DNA of 64,000 nucleotides from Plasmodiophora brassicae (taxonomy: Eukaryota; Endomyxa; Phytomyxea; Plasmodiophorida; Plasmodiophoridae). Numbering within the stretch: position 1 is the stretch's first letter; every line of letters begins with the position of its first letter. Of this stretch, positions 22,353 through 33,168 are shown one piece after another. The stretch lies in contig JASFAU010000003.1 of the NCBI GenBank assembly GCA_039704465.1, positions 1,364,001-1,428,000 on the forward strand, in the 5' to 3' direction. The notes under the pieces are model-generated. The model saw nothing but the letters and a program-made list of their open reading frames with translations, had not been told where the DNA came from and ran no database searches. A program made the position numbers and the translations under genes.

Positions 22353-23303
22353 GTCCCGCTAGCTCGGAGTCGAACCACATAGGACTCGGCCAATGGGCGT
22401 TGCCGCCTGCCGATATGATTACTCAAGTGTATTTACGATTCCCATCTGAACTCAATCGGCATAGTGCTGATTTGCTTCCAGCTGTTCCATTTGCCTGCAC
22501 GACTTCGCCGACGCCATATCGCAGGCAGTCGATGTACCCGCATTCGACAATGACGGCAAGGTGCCCGAAGTCGCTACCATCCGTTCTTTGCCTTGCGGGC
22601 ACATATTCCACGACAACTGCATCCGTGAGGTGTGCATTGCTTTCATTTGAAATGTGATTTACTATTCATATGACTTGCAGTGGTTCAACACGGACCACCG
22701 CATTTGCCCATACTGTCGCCAGCAAGTCCCTAAAAGACAGTTAGGATCCCAGAATCCAAGCACGTGAGCAACTACGGCGACAGATTAACAAATACAAGAA
22801 ATCGCATTCGTGTTCACGACCCATACCGAGCAGAACATGTTTACATGTATGGCCTCGCAAGTAATACGGACATTATCGCGGTGGTAGCGGTGGTTGCGGG
22901 TCGAAAAAAATGCGCAACGTATTTTGGGCTGATTGGTCCATTGATCGATCCAAAGCCACCAAGCTAAGCTAATGTGGGAACGTCATATCCTCTGGTATGC
23001 ATACAAAGGGAACACGGACGTGCGTTGGAATTGGCACAAAAGTGGTGCTTGTTCAGGAGCGGCGCCTGCGGCGGGCTCTTCTCTGCTGCGGGCTCCCACA
23101 GGGTCGCCCTCCGCGCGCGAAGCTTCAGCTGCGCTTACATCAGCCAGCATTTCGAATACAACAGCGATCAGTGCCGATTTGTGTACATCGTCTGAAGCGG
23201 CGTGCCTGTTAACCGGGCTCCCGAGCTCGTTCGCGCGCCCTCATTGATCCATTGGTTGTTCCAATTCCTGAGTATACTCACACAAAGAGAACACGTTTAT
23301 CAG

Positions 23304-26300
23304 TTAATTACCGGAACTGCATACAGATAGTGTACCCTTGCAACACTTTGTGCCGAACCGGGAATGCTGGAAGGGGTTCCATTTCTCGAGGAACATATCG
23401 ACGTCACCATTGCAATGGTTGTTCAGACAGCCCATGATCGGATCGAGACTCGTCACCTTGAAATTTCGGCACGCTTCAGTCAGCTGGCGCGTCTCAACGC
23501 CCTCGAGCTCTTTGGCAATGTCCAGAATGACCTTGATCCGGTCAGCGCCAGTCAGCTCCTTGTTGCGGAGGTTCGATCGAGACGGTGCGTCAATCGAGCC
23601 GCCTCGTCGCCTTGGCCGATCTGGTAGGTTAGCGGCCGGGCGCGCTTCTTCATGATCAGGTCCGCGTTCGCGCTGACCTCCAACTGACGAAATGTCTGGC
23701 TCGTCCACCTCGTTGTCGTCTTCTCGCCCGGATTCTTGATCTGCCCGAAGCGCTCGACCATTCGCAGCGTCCAGGAGCAGTCTACCGACGACGCGCTGCA
23801 GTTTCGCGGCAACATCAGGAGCAACGTTCTTCGCCAGCAGCTCGTTCAGCTGTTCACGAGGACCCAAGTTGGTGGCTGGATCCACGATAATCTTGGCTGC
23901 AATGTTGTCGATACGCATCTGTCGATCGGTCAAGAGCCCGACCATCGACCGCATGAACTCGTCGGCCACCGTATGCAGATCATCACGCCTGATCCCAGCA
24001 CGAGCCGCCGCTTGGGACAGGTTCTCGATGTGGATGGGGCGCCACTGCGGCATCAAATCGATTATTGCCCGCATTTCAGGATCGAACTTGGCCAGCTCCA
24101 ACTGGGTGTCCGAATCCTGCAGATACTTGGCAGCATCCTTGGGATTCTTATGGCGCGCCGACTTTGCAAGAGGGACCATCTCGGCCTTGCCCCAGACAGC
24201 GAAGCTGTAGCCAGTCTTCCGCATTACGTGCGTACCCCAAACACCATCGCGATCACGAACGGTAACGCCGCAGACCCGCTGAACACGACTGTTGAGCGCA
24301 GCATATGACATGGGCACCTTGTGATCCTTGATCGACGCACGGAACACGTACCCCCTCGTGATATTGGCTTTGGATACGTATGCAAGCAGATGACGAATCG
24401 GACAAAGCTCTGGCAGGGAGTTGTTCGCCCATATGATCATGCGGGTGTAATATCTGCCGTCCTTGCTCTTGAAGCGTACGCCGAGACCTTCGACATTGCC
24501 GTTGTCATTGTACTTCGTCAGCGCCGGATTGAAATGTGCGACCTTGATGTTACAGAGCTCCTCCGCACGAAGAAACAGCGATACGCCCAGCAGAAACGAC
24601 GCATAGAACGCCAGGTCGTTGGTGTCGTCCGAGAACTCCAGTAGGTATTTCCGGATCCGCTGGACCTCAAACGGTGTAACGGCTGTATCGCCCTGAGGGA
24701 CATAGTCTGCTTTGGCGCGATAATGGCGCTTGAGCGCTCGTTGGAAGTCGGGATCTCGCCTCGGATTCCCAGTGCGGAATATTCGCCGATTGTACAGGTG
24801 TTTGACACAGCCCGGCGACTGATTGTTGGCATCATATTCGCGGACGCAAGACTCGCATGGTTCTTCGTAGGGCCCAGTGAGCCCGCGCTCAACATGAATC
24901 TGCGTTACAGCGGATCCGAACTGCTCGGCGTTCTTCGGATCGTTCCAGCCGCCTTCCGCGATCAATTGCTCCCCGTCGGCACACAGTTTTGGACGTCCAG
25001 CGTTGTCCACCATTGGCATCCCGGCAGACGACAGCTTGTACTGCAGGTAGAGCTTCAGGTTGCAGATGTCCATTGCTGGACACACTGGGCCGAAAATGGA
25101 TTCAGCGCGGATACATCCGCGAGGCCTTGTATCGCCACTGTATTCCAAGGTTCGATACATTGGTGATATATCTGCCAAACATATTGCCAGTGTATCTGAT
25201 TGCATTCATTGCCAATACAGCATATCGCAGAGTCCGGATGGTCTTTAACATGCTTTAGTAGCACATGTCCACATTGTTTATAGTCAGTAGCTGGTTGACA
25301 CCAACGCGAGGGGAATAGCGTTTGCTCTCAAGAGAAGGCATACAAAAGGAACAGCTGAGGCGGCCTCGCTATCGTTGACGACGTCGTCGCCGACTCGCTG
25401 TCAGATGACTAGGCACTAGGCCGAGCAACGTTACAACGGACAGCATGCACGATGGGGAACATCGGGCTATCCTGCAGGCGATGCGTAGCAACACGGTCCT
25501 TGTCTAGAGTGACGTCGCAGGAATGGGGGGCGGCAATCGGACACGAGATCATGTCCCAACCATCTGCTCAATCATAGCAAATGGTGAATCAAGGAGTCAA
25601 CCAGGTGGCGCCGTGCTTTACCGCTGCAGTGGAATAATTCAAGCGTTAGCGATTGTATCGCTAAACGCGGCGGCGCCAGCGGCATCTCGATGCGAAGTAC
25701 TTCGTTGATTGCTCCTAAGTGCACGTCCCCGTTTGTATCAGCGAATGCCGCAACGTAATCGTTGTCGGTTGTCGAATGACGGCCATGTCGCGCCTGCCAC
25801 ATTACATGTCCTGGACGATGCATGCGTTAGTAACTATAGGTGGGTGCAATATAAAGAGCAATCGTACCGAACTTCACACTTTGGGTTGTGGCATTTGATG
25901 GAAGTAGACAGCAGCCGTAACTATCATGACAGAACTCGTCAAAGACGTCGATAGCGCCTGTCACTTCGTCATAGTTACCGACTCGCGCGACCGTCGTTTC
26001 AGCGAACCTACTGCATGCCTCCAGGTAGTGCAGAGCCCATGGATGTTCCTTGAACGCTTGCCAGTCCTTGTGTGACAAGGTTGATGGATCCAGCATCGAA
26101 TGTCCAGTGATAAGATGAAGGGTTTCGCCTGATGTTCGGGGAATTCCAACGACATAATGTTCGCCGCCACATCCATGCCAGAATATCGCATTTGCCCAAA
26201 CACGAGAGGATTCCCATGATTGCAGGAGTATTCCGAACTACGGCCACACCTGAGGAGAGTAACGGCTATCAACAGACATATCGCCAAAGGGACCAATTAG

Positions 26301-29076
26301 ATGCATGCGTTGATTACCTCAGCCTCACCGCAGCTGACGTTATCTGGTAATTTGCGGAAATGTTCCTTGGCTGCCCCTTGTCGATCCATCATTTTATAGG
26401 GAAGTCCAGACAAAGCCGCGACCTGGACCGACGTACTTGACACTATATATCGGGAACGTGGACTTAAAGGAAGGCACCTACAGTGACGCTCCCATAAGTT
26501 GTCTGCCTGAGAGCAGAGTCCAGTCGATCAACTTACTGATATTGTAAAACGAAACGGGCGGCAGCATCTCGAGCTTTGTCAGACAGCGGCGAAACTGCAA
26601 CGCTATAGGAGCACCTGCCGTCCTCGTCGGTGCTTTCCAGCGGGGTTCAGCCGTCGTCTTCATCATTACGAAGACTAGTAGGGCCGCGCTTCCAGAGTGT
26701 CGCGGTATACCGCCAACGGGGCGCCCTTGCGGGTTGTCGTCAAGTGACGGTGCTCCCCTGACATCACTGTCATAGGGTGGGGACAGCCCTCCGCGGTTGA
26801 GATGCAGCGGCACCTGGTTACCATCCCCGGATGGTAACGAATCCCGGCGCGAGGGAACTCGTGGATCCCATGGTGAGCGCGACGAATTCGTTGGCGGCCA
26901 CAGACGACTGGAATCGGACGCGGTCGCGCGGTGGCGGACGTTGCGTTTGGGGGGTGACATCGATACGCGGTGCCTCGTAGTGCCACGTCGCATAGGCTCG
27001 ACCTGCACCGGGAAGCACTGTACTGTCACGAGACTAAACCCATCGATCTCCGCCCCATCGGGGCGCGCAGACGCCGGCACGTGAGTCACCCAGGCAACCA
27101 CATCGTACCGTCACGGCCATGGGTTGCGCCGGAAAATGGTGTCTTTAAACATCGAAAACATTGCCATGTCGTGCGCGTGCTGCGGTATATTGAGGTTCGC
27201 CCTAATATTGAGTGGATCACGGACTCCGACAACATCCGCGAGGGCGGAGGGGGCCGCGGAGGCGCGTTATTTGAAAGGACTACCGTACGACGTCGATGGC
27301 GCCCGCATCTTCTCGCCGGCAGGCGGACGTTCGCGAAGTCGCGTTCGAGCCGCGCCAGACGGGGTTCCGCCTTCGCCAATCGCGTCCCTGGAAGACGAAG
27401 ACGAGCAGTCTCGTCGTGACGGCCTGGCTGCGTCTCCTCCGAATCAACTGCCTTTTCACCACCCGTGTCCGATCGGGAAGAAAGGTTGCATCGACGACAC
27501 ACGATCGCACTATCATACGTCTGAATGGTCTTCCGTTAGCAGTGAGGGAAAAACATGGGAATGGCGGCAGCGGCAGTGCAAAGACTGGACCGTCTATTGA
27601 TCCAGGCTCACCTGCAGTCATTTCTCGGCAAAGGTGTCCGCCAGAGAAACGACTCGGCGCGCGTTCAATTTCTCTTGTGCAAGGAAACGTTGAGGCAGTA
27701 TGTAGAATCTATATCTCGTTTGCAACAAATTTGACATGTTCCGTTGTCAGGTTGGTCCTGGACCACAAGCTGGCAGATGTTGTGGCCTTGTCTACTAAAA
27801 AGGAGTTGCCAAGACGGGTACAGCAATGGCTTGTGGAGGAACACCAGATCGAGCAGGCCGTTGCTGAGACGTTTCCGTTCGAAGAAATCAAAATCTGTAA
27901 GTTCGGTTAAGCGTGCCATGTCGGCCCTGCTTCTTATTGGGATGCGTTACAGTCATCCAAAATGAGCTCAAGCTTCGACGGCTCGCCTCAGGCATCTCAA
28001 CAAGCAACAAGAGCCCTGTCAAGAGGCAGAAAGCGTGCCTTGTCGATCATCCGAGCTTGATGATGGACGACCACGGCATCGTTGTCAACGCGGACGTTGG
28101 AATCGTTGACCGCTGTGTCGGTCTGCTGCTGCAACAGGGCCTTCCGCAAGAATGGTTTTGCTTCCTGGAAGTGCTGCGAAGTGAAATAGCACTCCAGTGC
28201 CCGATGTTCGACAACGTAACGCTCTCCACCAAGGTCGACTTGCCGCGTCACGTCGGCAATTGGATCCGGCGGCATCTAGCACGGCAATGACGCTCCCGTC
28301 GAACGGCAAGGGACGATGGTATTGTCACAGAAAATTCTGAGCTGTGAAATGTGAATACAGTACGCGAATCCATTCGTTTCAGAAGTCTTGGAAAAATGGC
28401 ATTCGTACTCACAATGTATCGTGGTCGGATACAGAACAAGTATTCCGCCCATACATTGTCGATACAGCTGTCAGCGATCGGATGTCCTGCGACGTATTAC
28501 GCAGTGCATCCTGAGTACAGATCTACATGTCGGGGATGTATTGCGCCGCGCAGTCGGAATGCAGTTATATATGGCTTCAACCTACTGGACTGCGCAGACA
28601 GGGTACATCGTTCTATATCGTCAATGTATCATATCTGGGTACATCGGCAATAGGCGGAGTTTTGTATTGCGAATGAATTTATTTTCGGTCCAGTGACAGT
28701 TGGCGTCATTGCCGACGTGCGGGTCAAGCGCCAACATCGACTCGTAGTCGCCGATGATCGACAGGAACCTGGACAACCCCTTCCAGTGCTTCTCGTAAGC
28801 CTTGCGCGTGTTCTGGACGTCGGTGCCACGTTGATCGAACAAGTCGATAGGATTCGCAAGCAGCTGGATACCGTGGCGTTGAGCGGCGATTTCAACGCCA
28901 GTCTTCGCCAACCTCTCAATCCGGGTGCGCCTCTGCGCAGGAAGACGCCATCTCCGTCCCCTGCCACGACGGTTGCGAAGCCTTGCCATGTCGATCTCGT
29001 CACTGGAAGCTGCCGATTCGCTGCGGACGCCGTCGTCGGGAAGCGCGGAGAATTTGGCGCGACGGTTTCCCACCAT
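23304..29076 (-). CDS. Crypton tyrosine recombinase, split by an insertion (parts 29076-28696 and 25082-23304)
   Basis: The N-terminal part (29076-28696) includes NTRKAYEKHWKGLSRFLSII, a SAM-like core-binding region. It rejoins the rest (25082-23304) exactly in frame across the inserted element once one ACA duplication is removed. The catalytic domain shows the conserved Arg in FLRAEELCNIKV, the H-x2-R box in GTHVMRKTGYSF, a following His in ARHKNP, and the candidate nucleophile Tyr in DAAKYL. A zinc-like Cys/His region (PCESCVREYD...GCVKHL) precedes it. The C-terminal extension ends with DPIMGCLNNHCNGDVDMFLEKW, in the place where other Cryptons carry a DNA-binding GCR1_C-type domain. Removing the insertion leaves one continuous frame from 29076 to 23304. 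Upstream exons cannot be excluded. Confidence 0.85.
25827..26296 (-). pseudogene. probable remnant of a CACTA transposase C-terminal region
   Basis: The frame at 26096-25827 reads WQAFKEHPWALHYLEACSRF and VTGAIDVFDEF. This lines up with LRNHPWRRKYVQLVEQFERS and QLSNFDAF in the complete CACTA transposase at about 12150-12250. Adjacent frames to 26296 are open but unrecognised. No catalytic motif. Confidence 0.45.
26300..27554. other. interior of the second CACTA-type element, no gene assigned
   Basis: ORFs on both strands (e.g. 26478-27101 minus, 27100-27500 both strands) are low-complexity Arg/Ser/Pro readings with no family signature. I see no supported gene. Confidence 0.4.
27555..28290 (+). 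CDS. three-exon gene carried in the second CACTA-type element, unknown
   Basis: Exons 27555-27697, 27751-27896 and 27953-28290 give 208 residues. Introns of 53 nt (GTATGT...TTGTCAG) and 56 nt (GTAAGT...GTTACAG) have textbook ends and keep the frame. The protein holds two copies of a short module. The first has LRQLVLDHKLADVVALSTKK followed by ELPRRVQQWL. The second has LRSEIALQCPMFDNVTLSTK followed by VDLPRHVGNWI. A Lys/Arg-rich linker (KSPVKRQK) lies between them. I do not recognise the family. Its place inside the element, upstream of the right terminal repeats, suggests an accessory or captured gene. An earlier exon is possible. Confidence 0.65.
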
Positions 29077-29280
29077 GGTCTCGTAGAGGGGGTACCCGGT
29101 AGACCGGTTGCAAAACTGGTAGAACTGGTTGCACGGCCTTATTTTGCCTATGCTTGCCGCCTGGTTGCGTCCGTATTATATAGTTTGTGGACAGATAAGG
29201 GCAGGTACAAGACCAACAATGCGAGCGTGAGCAGATTTCCCATACTCTGCATGGGCAGTGACCTATAGAGAGTTAGCATT

Positions 29281-29752
29281 GAACATTGATCCAGCGAAGC
29301 AGCGATGTAGTATGTACGTCTTCTGTTTCGTCATTGACTTGAACAAAATCGCGGTCGATACCAGGACAGACAGGCATGCTATTCTCGTCGAAGTGTTCCA
29401 AACAGTGAACCACATATGATGTTTCACTGGTTCGGGAAGGCACGACAAACGTCCTTCTTTCCGTGCCTATTGCTTCTGCTTCTGTAACAGATTCAGGACG
29501 AAGCTGCAACATTTTCTTGCAACTTCGTCGAAATGACGCGTCAACGCTCTATGCACCGAGGCAATACTTCAACCTGCACAATCAACCAGCAACCTATCCA
29601 ATACTAATGGTGTAAAACATCACCTCAATATCTTTGCATATACGTCCTTTTCATACTCGAGCAAGATGTCGATCAACTTCGGTACCGACGTGCCGACTCT
29701 GCCGGCAAAGTACACATACTTTAAAACATTATGCATCGCCTCATTATGGCCG
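29281..29752 (-). mobile_element. Mutator-like element 3' part, inverted arm
   Basis: Reverse-complement copy of 30385-30818 and of the flank after 31626. It encodes the end of a transposase (LIDILLEY...VYAKILR, then a short intron, then SFRRSCKKMLQLRPESVTEA and VVPSRTSETSYVVHCLEHFD). It lies tail-to-tail with RING copy I, as the plus-oriented copies lie with RING copies II and III. Confidence 0.7.
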
Positions 29753-30246
29753 GTTTGGTTTGGTTTGGTTTGGTTTTATTTGTTTTTCGCGCTTTTTCTT
29801 TTCACGCAGGCGCCTCGGTCTCGAGTCCGAGGATCGAAGGATCAGCAGCAGAACGCCAACATCCCCCGGCCTGGCAGTGCCGGCCCGTCACCTTTGTACT
29901 GGGTTCATCGCGCCTTGGACGATATCGGAACGGGACGTGATTCGCTCGGACTTGTCGACTGCACTCTTGTCGGACCTCTTTCGCCATACCGCCTATGCCG
30001 GGGAGCCGACATACACTTGTTACGGGCCGTTCCTTTACCTCCCAGACGCTCAAGCGAGACCCCTAATTGCTCTGGCACTTTGGGCTGCCTGATCAGTAAA
30101 CACCCCTTCAACATTTACGGCTGTTGGTCACCGGGACTTTTTTGGGGGAGTTCGTGCCTCGAACTGGGGACCTTGCGGTCCCGCGACTGCTTGCTGACCT
30201 GTTGCTAGTACTCCTGACCAGCTAGGCCACTGGGGCAGCGCCCAAT
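29751..30246 (-). mobile_element. tRNA-derived SINE, copy 1
   Basis: About 495 bp. On the minus strand its head is tRNA-like: a box A-like TGGCCTAGCTGGTCAGG (plus positions about 30232-30216) and a box B-like GTTCGAGGC about 60 bp on. The body is unrelated to any ORF, and the tail is (GGTTT)n as read on plus, i.e. an AAACC-rich tail on the sense strand. It is nearly identical to 34077-34586. RNA polymerase III transcription and LINE-driven copying are inferred from the family pattern. Confidence 0.75.
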
Positions 30247-30248
30247 GA

Positions 30249-30818
30249 ATGCTGGACTGGTTCCGGAAGTTCTGGTCTGGACGAGAACCGCAGGCTCTGA
30301 GTTATCTCGAGGATTATTATTTCAACCGGCCAGATCAATGGTCCCTGGCTTTCCGGAGCAGAGACATGCCAGATACCACCGGCCATAATGAGGCGATGCA
30401 TAATGTTTTAAAGTATGTTTACTTTGCCGGCAGAGTCGGCACGTCGGTACCGAAGTTGATCGACATCTTGCTCGAGTATGAAAATGACGTATATGCAAAG
30501 ATATTGAGGTGATGTTTCACACCATTAGTATTGGATAGGTTGCTGGTTGATTGTGCAGGTTGAAGTATTGCCTCGGTGCACAGAGCGTTGATGCGTCATT
30601 TCGACGAAGTTGCAAGAAAATGTTGCAGCTTCGTCCTGAATCTGTTACAGAAGCAATAGGCGCGGAAAGAAGGACGTTTGTCGTGCCTTCCCGAACCAGT
30701 GAAACATCATATGTGGTTCACTGTTTGGAACACTTCGACGAGAATAGCGTGCCTGCCTGTCCTGGTATCGACCGCGATTTTGTTCAAGTCAATGACGAAA
30801 CAGAAGACGTACATACTA
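30249..30818 (+). mobile_element. Mutator-like transposase fragment (catalytic Glu region to 3' end)
   Basis: From 30249 the frame reads LDWFRKFWSG, then YFNRPDQWSLAFRSRDMPDT and TGHNEAMHNVLKY, the typical third-acid (Glu, codon about 30390) block of MULE-type DDE transposases. It ends ENDVYAKILR at 30509. A roughly 60-nt intron (GTGATG...GTGCAG) leads to the last exon (LKYCLGAQSVDASFRRSCKK...) up to the MITE insertion at 30819. The first two catalytic acids are absent, so the copy is dead. Its 3' half mirrors 29281-29752. Confidence 0.7.
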
Positions 30819-31625
30819 CAGTGTTTACCGTAATTAGTCTGTATCAGACTAATTAGGTGTTAGCAGATTTCGAGGCCCAACCCTTGATTAGTGTGTATAA
30901 CACTAAATGGGAATTAACACTATATAGGTGCTGGCATGAATACTGTGATACACACTATTTATTTTCACACTTATTTAGTGTGTATAGGCATACGCAGCGC
31001 CGCAGTGCTACCTAGTCAGTCCCCATGGATGCCGCAGGTGCTGACCGCTAAGGCCGCCGGGACCCGGAATTGATTGCATTCAGTTCAGGTGAGATACAAC
31101 GATGGCACCACCTGCATAATCATCGTCGCAAGCGCAGTCGGTCTTTTTCCGCGTCACGTAATATTGCTGCATCGTTTGCTCGCTCGAAGCTGCACCAGCA
31201 GCAGCGACAGTGCCGCGGTTTGTCTAAGGATGTCACTGGCGAATGGCGCATCCAACAGTTATCGCCTGAACTACAGGCGATTGTTGCAAACTTTGCAACC
31301 ATTTTGAAGGCGGAGTCGGTCCATACATGTTAAGGTACATAACGAGATCTCAATTTCATGGTACACTTCGCATGTATTTACCAACGTTGTACTATATATA
31401 CTGACGTGTGGCAAGAGCAGCCAACCCTGAATAGCGTGTATCACACTAATCCACACCACTAAACCGAGTGGCGTCATCGGGCACGTAACCTGCAAGGGGT
31501 TGCGCTCAACGGGGTTGGTGGAGGGGGTTGCACCTAGGAGGGAGCGGGCGAAGCGCAGCGAGCCCCGAACGACTAGTTATGAACTAACACTAATCGCGCA
31601 TACAGACTAATTACGGTAAACACTG
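30819..31625. mobile_element. 807-bp MITE with TA target duplication (Tc1/mariner-like)
   Basis: Perfect 26-bp terminal inverted repeats begin CAGTGTTTACCG (30819) and end CGGTAAACACTG (31625), flanked by TA on both sides. The paralogues at about 45294 and 29308 lack it and show a single TA. Inside are two direct copies of a motif containing TTAGTGTGTATAACACTAA or a close variant (about 30890 and 31430). A short ORF (31070-31333) has no known domain. There is no transposase. Confidence 0.85.
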
Positions 31626-31849
31626 TACATCGCTGCTTCGCTGGATCAATGTTCATTGCTAACTCTCTATAGGTCACTGCCGGCAGGCCATGCAGAGTAT
31701 GGGAAATCTGCTCACGCTCGCATTGTTGGTCTTGTACCTGCCCGTATTACTTGCGAGGCCATACATGTAAACATGTTCTGCTCGGTATGGGTCGTGAACA
31801 CGAATGCGATTTCTTGTGTTTGTTAATCTGTCGCCGTAGTTGCTCACGT

Positions 31850-33168
31850 GCTTGGATTCTGGGATCCTAACTGTCTTCTAGGGACTTGCTGGCGACAGTA
31901 TGGGCAAATGTGGTGGTCCGTATTGAACCACTGCAAGTCATATGAATAGTAAATCACATTTCAAATGAAAGCAATGCACACCTCACGGATGCAGTTGTCG
32001 TGGAATATGTGCCCGCAAGGCAAAGAACGGATGGTAGCGACTTCGGGCACCTTGCCGTCATTGTCGAATGCGGGTACATCGACTGCCTGCGATACGGCGT
32101 CGGCGAAGTCGTGCAGGCAAATGGCACAGCTGGAAGCAAATCAGCACTATGCCGATTGAGCTCAGATGGGAATCGTACACTTGAGTAATCATATCGGCAG
32201 GCGGCAACGCCCATCGGCCGAGTCCTATGTGGTTCGACTCCGAGCTAGCGGGACTAGGGCCGCGGGTCCTGGGCGGGGTGCCCAAGTCTTGCCAGACTAC
32301 GAGCGCAAGAATGAATACTTTAACGATGGTATCAACAGCTGATGATAGACTTGTAATTACGGACCTGCGAACCACTCTTCTAGCTCGGCCGCCGTGACGT
32401 TGTCCATGGCGACAGCCGCAGCTTCGAGCAGATTGCGCCCCCTCTCCTCCGATGTGCCGAGCGCGTTCAAATACCGCCGGTAGATGCGGATGAGGGCGCG
32501 CAGCGGATGGCCGTTGAAGCGCCTGGATTGAGCCTGAGCCATACGTCGAGGCTGTCTGCGGTATCCGATGATTGCACTGAGTCGCGGCCGAACATCGAAT
32601 GGTCTAGCAAATGCCATTGTGGGCGAGAACGGGTGGCAAGTCCGTCGGCGCAGGGTGAGAGCCGCTTTTTTGCCGAACCATCCAGGGCGGGCGGGCGAGA
32701 CGCGGCTCGGCCAGATGCCTGCTCCACGTCCACCAGAAACCAGGACTACATACATTGTTACATTATTTTCTGAGAATTGTCGATGGCGTATGAACAAAGA
32801 ACGAAGCTCGACGCCGGGAAACCCAGGCTGTTCGACGTTGCGTCGGCATTGTGCGTGTGCAAGCGGGTCGGGAGCGTGGCGGTAACGGCCCGTTCGGAGA
32901 GCCGAGGTGTTGCACCAAATTTCCAGGGTCGACTGCTCGGTCGGCATGGCGCCGCCCGTCGACTTGAATGTCAAAGGCCTGAAGTCGATGTGAGCCGCGC
33001 GGCACGCGTCAGCAAACTTCCGCAGCTCGACGTGGTGGTCTTGCCGGGCCATGAAGAGGTCGGTTGCCGCTGCAGATGGCAGTGTTGATGATTGCAGCAG
33101 GCTTGTAATGGTCACGTCGAACGCCGGCATCTGGGCGCCGCCCGCGCAGCACTTGATGCCAATGTTGG
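31850..33168 (-). CDS. RING-H2 gene copy II (retroelement-like domain plus RING), 5' end rearranged
   Basis: Minus strand. The long first exon continues the fused FamA frame and carries FDVTITSLLQ...CRAAHIDFRPL, then ELEEWFAG. A donor at about 32369 joins VWQDLGTPP across a short intron. That exon ends PPADMITQV at a donor GTACGA, and after about 55 nt the RING exon starts CAICLHDF and runs to LPCGHIFHDNCIRE. A 51-nt intron leads to WFNTDHHICPYCRQQVP. All eight RING-H2 ligands are present. Family knowledge suggests an E3 ubiquitin ligase. The N-terminal domain resembles the nuclease-like tail of some retroelement proteins (from memory, not certain). The 5' end is joined to a FamA fragment at about 33168, so the original start is lost in this copy. 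Confidence 0.65.

Larger units (their letters stand above)
15970..22768 (+). pseudogene. RING-H2 gene copy I, split by an LTR retrotransposon
   Basis: The upstream exon runs to about 16905. It includes a block PAFDVTITSLLQ...AAATDLF...LRKFADACRAAHIDFRPL that resembles the nuclease-like C-terminal domain of some non-LTR retroelement proteins (from memory). It ends at DDLEEWFAG, with a donor at 16905. The next exon begins VWQDLGTPP and is cut at 17015 by the LTR element; it resumes at 22358. The RING exon (22485-22630) reads CSICLHDF...LPCGHIFHDNC. After a 51-nt intron the last exon (about 22681-22768) reads WFNTDHRICPYCRQQVP, giving a RING-H2 C-x2-C...C-x-H-x2-H-x2-C...C-x2-C. Intact RING proteins are usually E3 ubiquitin ligases. 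This copy cannot make one unless the insertion is removed. Confidence 0.75.
25083..28695. mobile_element. second CACTA-type element, inserted in the Crypton ORF
   Basis: The ends are CACTGGGCCGAAAATGGATT at 25083 and, reverse-complemented, CACTGGACCGAAAATAAATT at 28695. They are flanked by a 3-bp ACA duplication (25080-25082 and 28696-28698). Removing 25083-28698 restores the Crypton frame, an independent proof of the borders. Both termini carry many TGTATC/GATACA motifs (25110-25225 and 28390-28660). No full Tnp2 transposase is present. A minus-strand stretch at about 26096-25900 (HPWALHYLEACSRF, then DVFDEF) resembles the C-terminal part of the first CACTA transposase, so this may be a non-autonomous or degraded relative. 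Length 3,613 bp. Confidence 0.88.
22870..29200 (-). mobile_element. Crypton-type tyrosine-recombinase element (interrupted by a CACTA-type element)
   Basis: Paralogous copies at about 31740 and 45420 read straight through AATACGGGCAGGTAC (as read on plus here). This copy has extra DNA between AATACGG (ending 22869) and GCAGGTAC (starting 29201). After removing the 3.6-kb inserted element the remainder is about 2.7 kb. It has no terminal inverted repeats, has at most a 2-bp GG repeat at its edges, and encodes one tyrosine recombinase on the minus strand. That is the layout of Cryptons. The stretch 22870-23300 downstream of the ORF has no recognised feature. Confidence 0.85.

Noticed and set aside
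29751..30246. ORFs of 150-180 residues overlapping the SINE on both strands
   Set aside because: They arise from the non-coding SINE body, occur identically in the second copy, run through the tRNA-like head and the tail repeats, and match no protein pattern.
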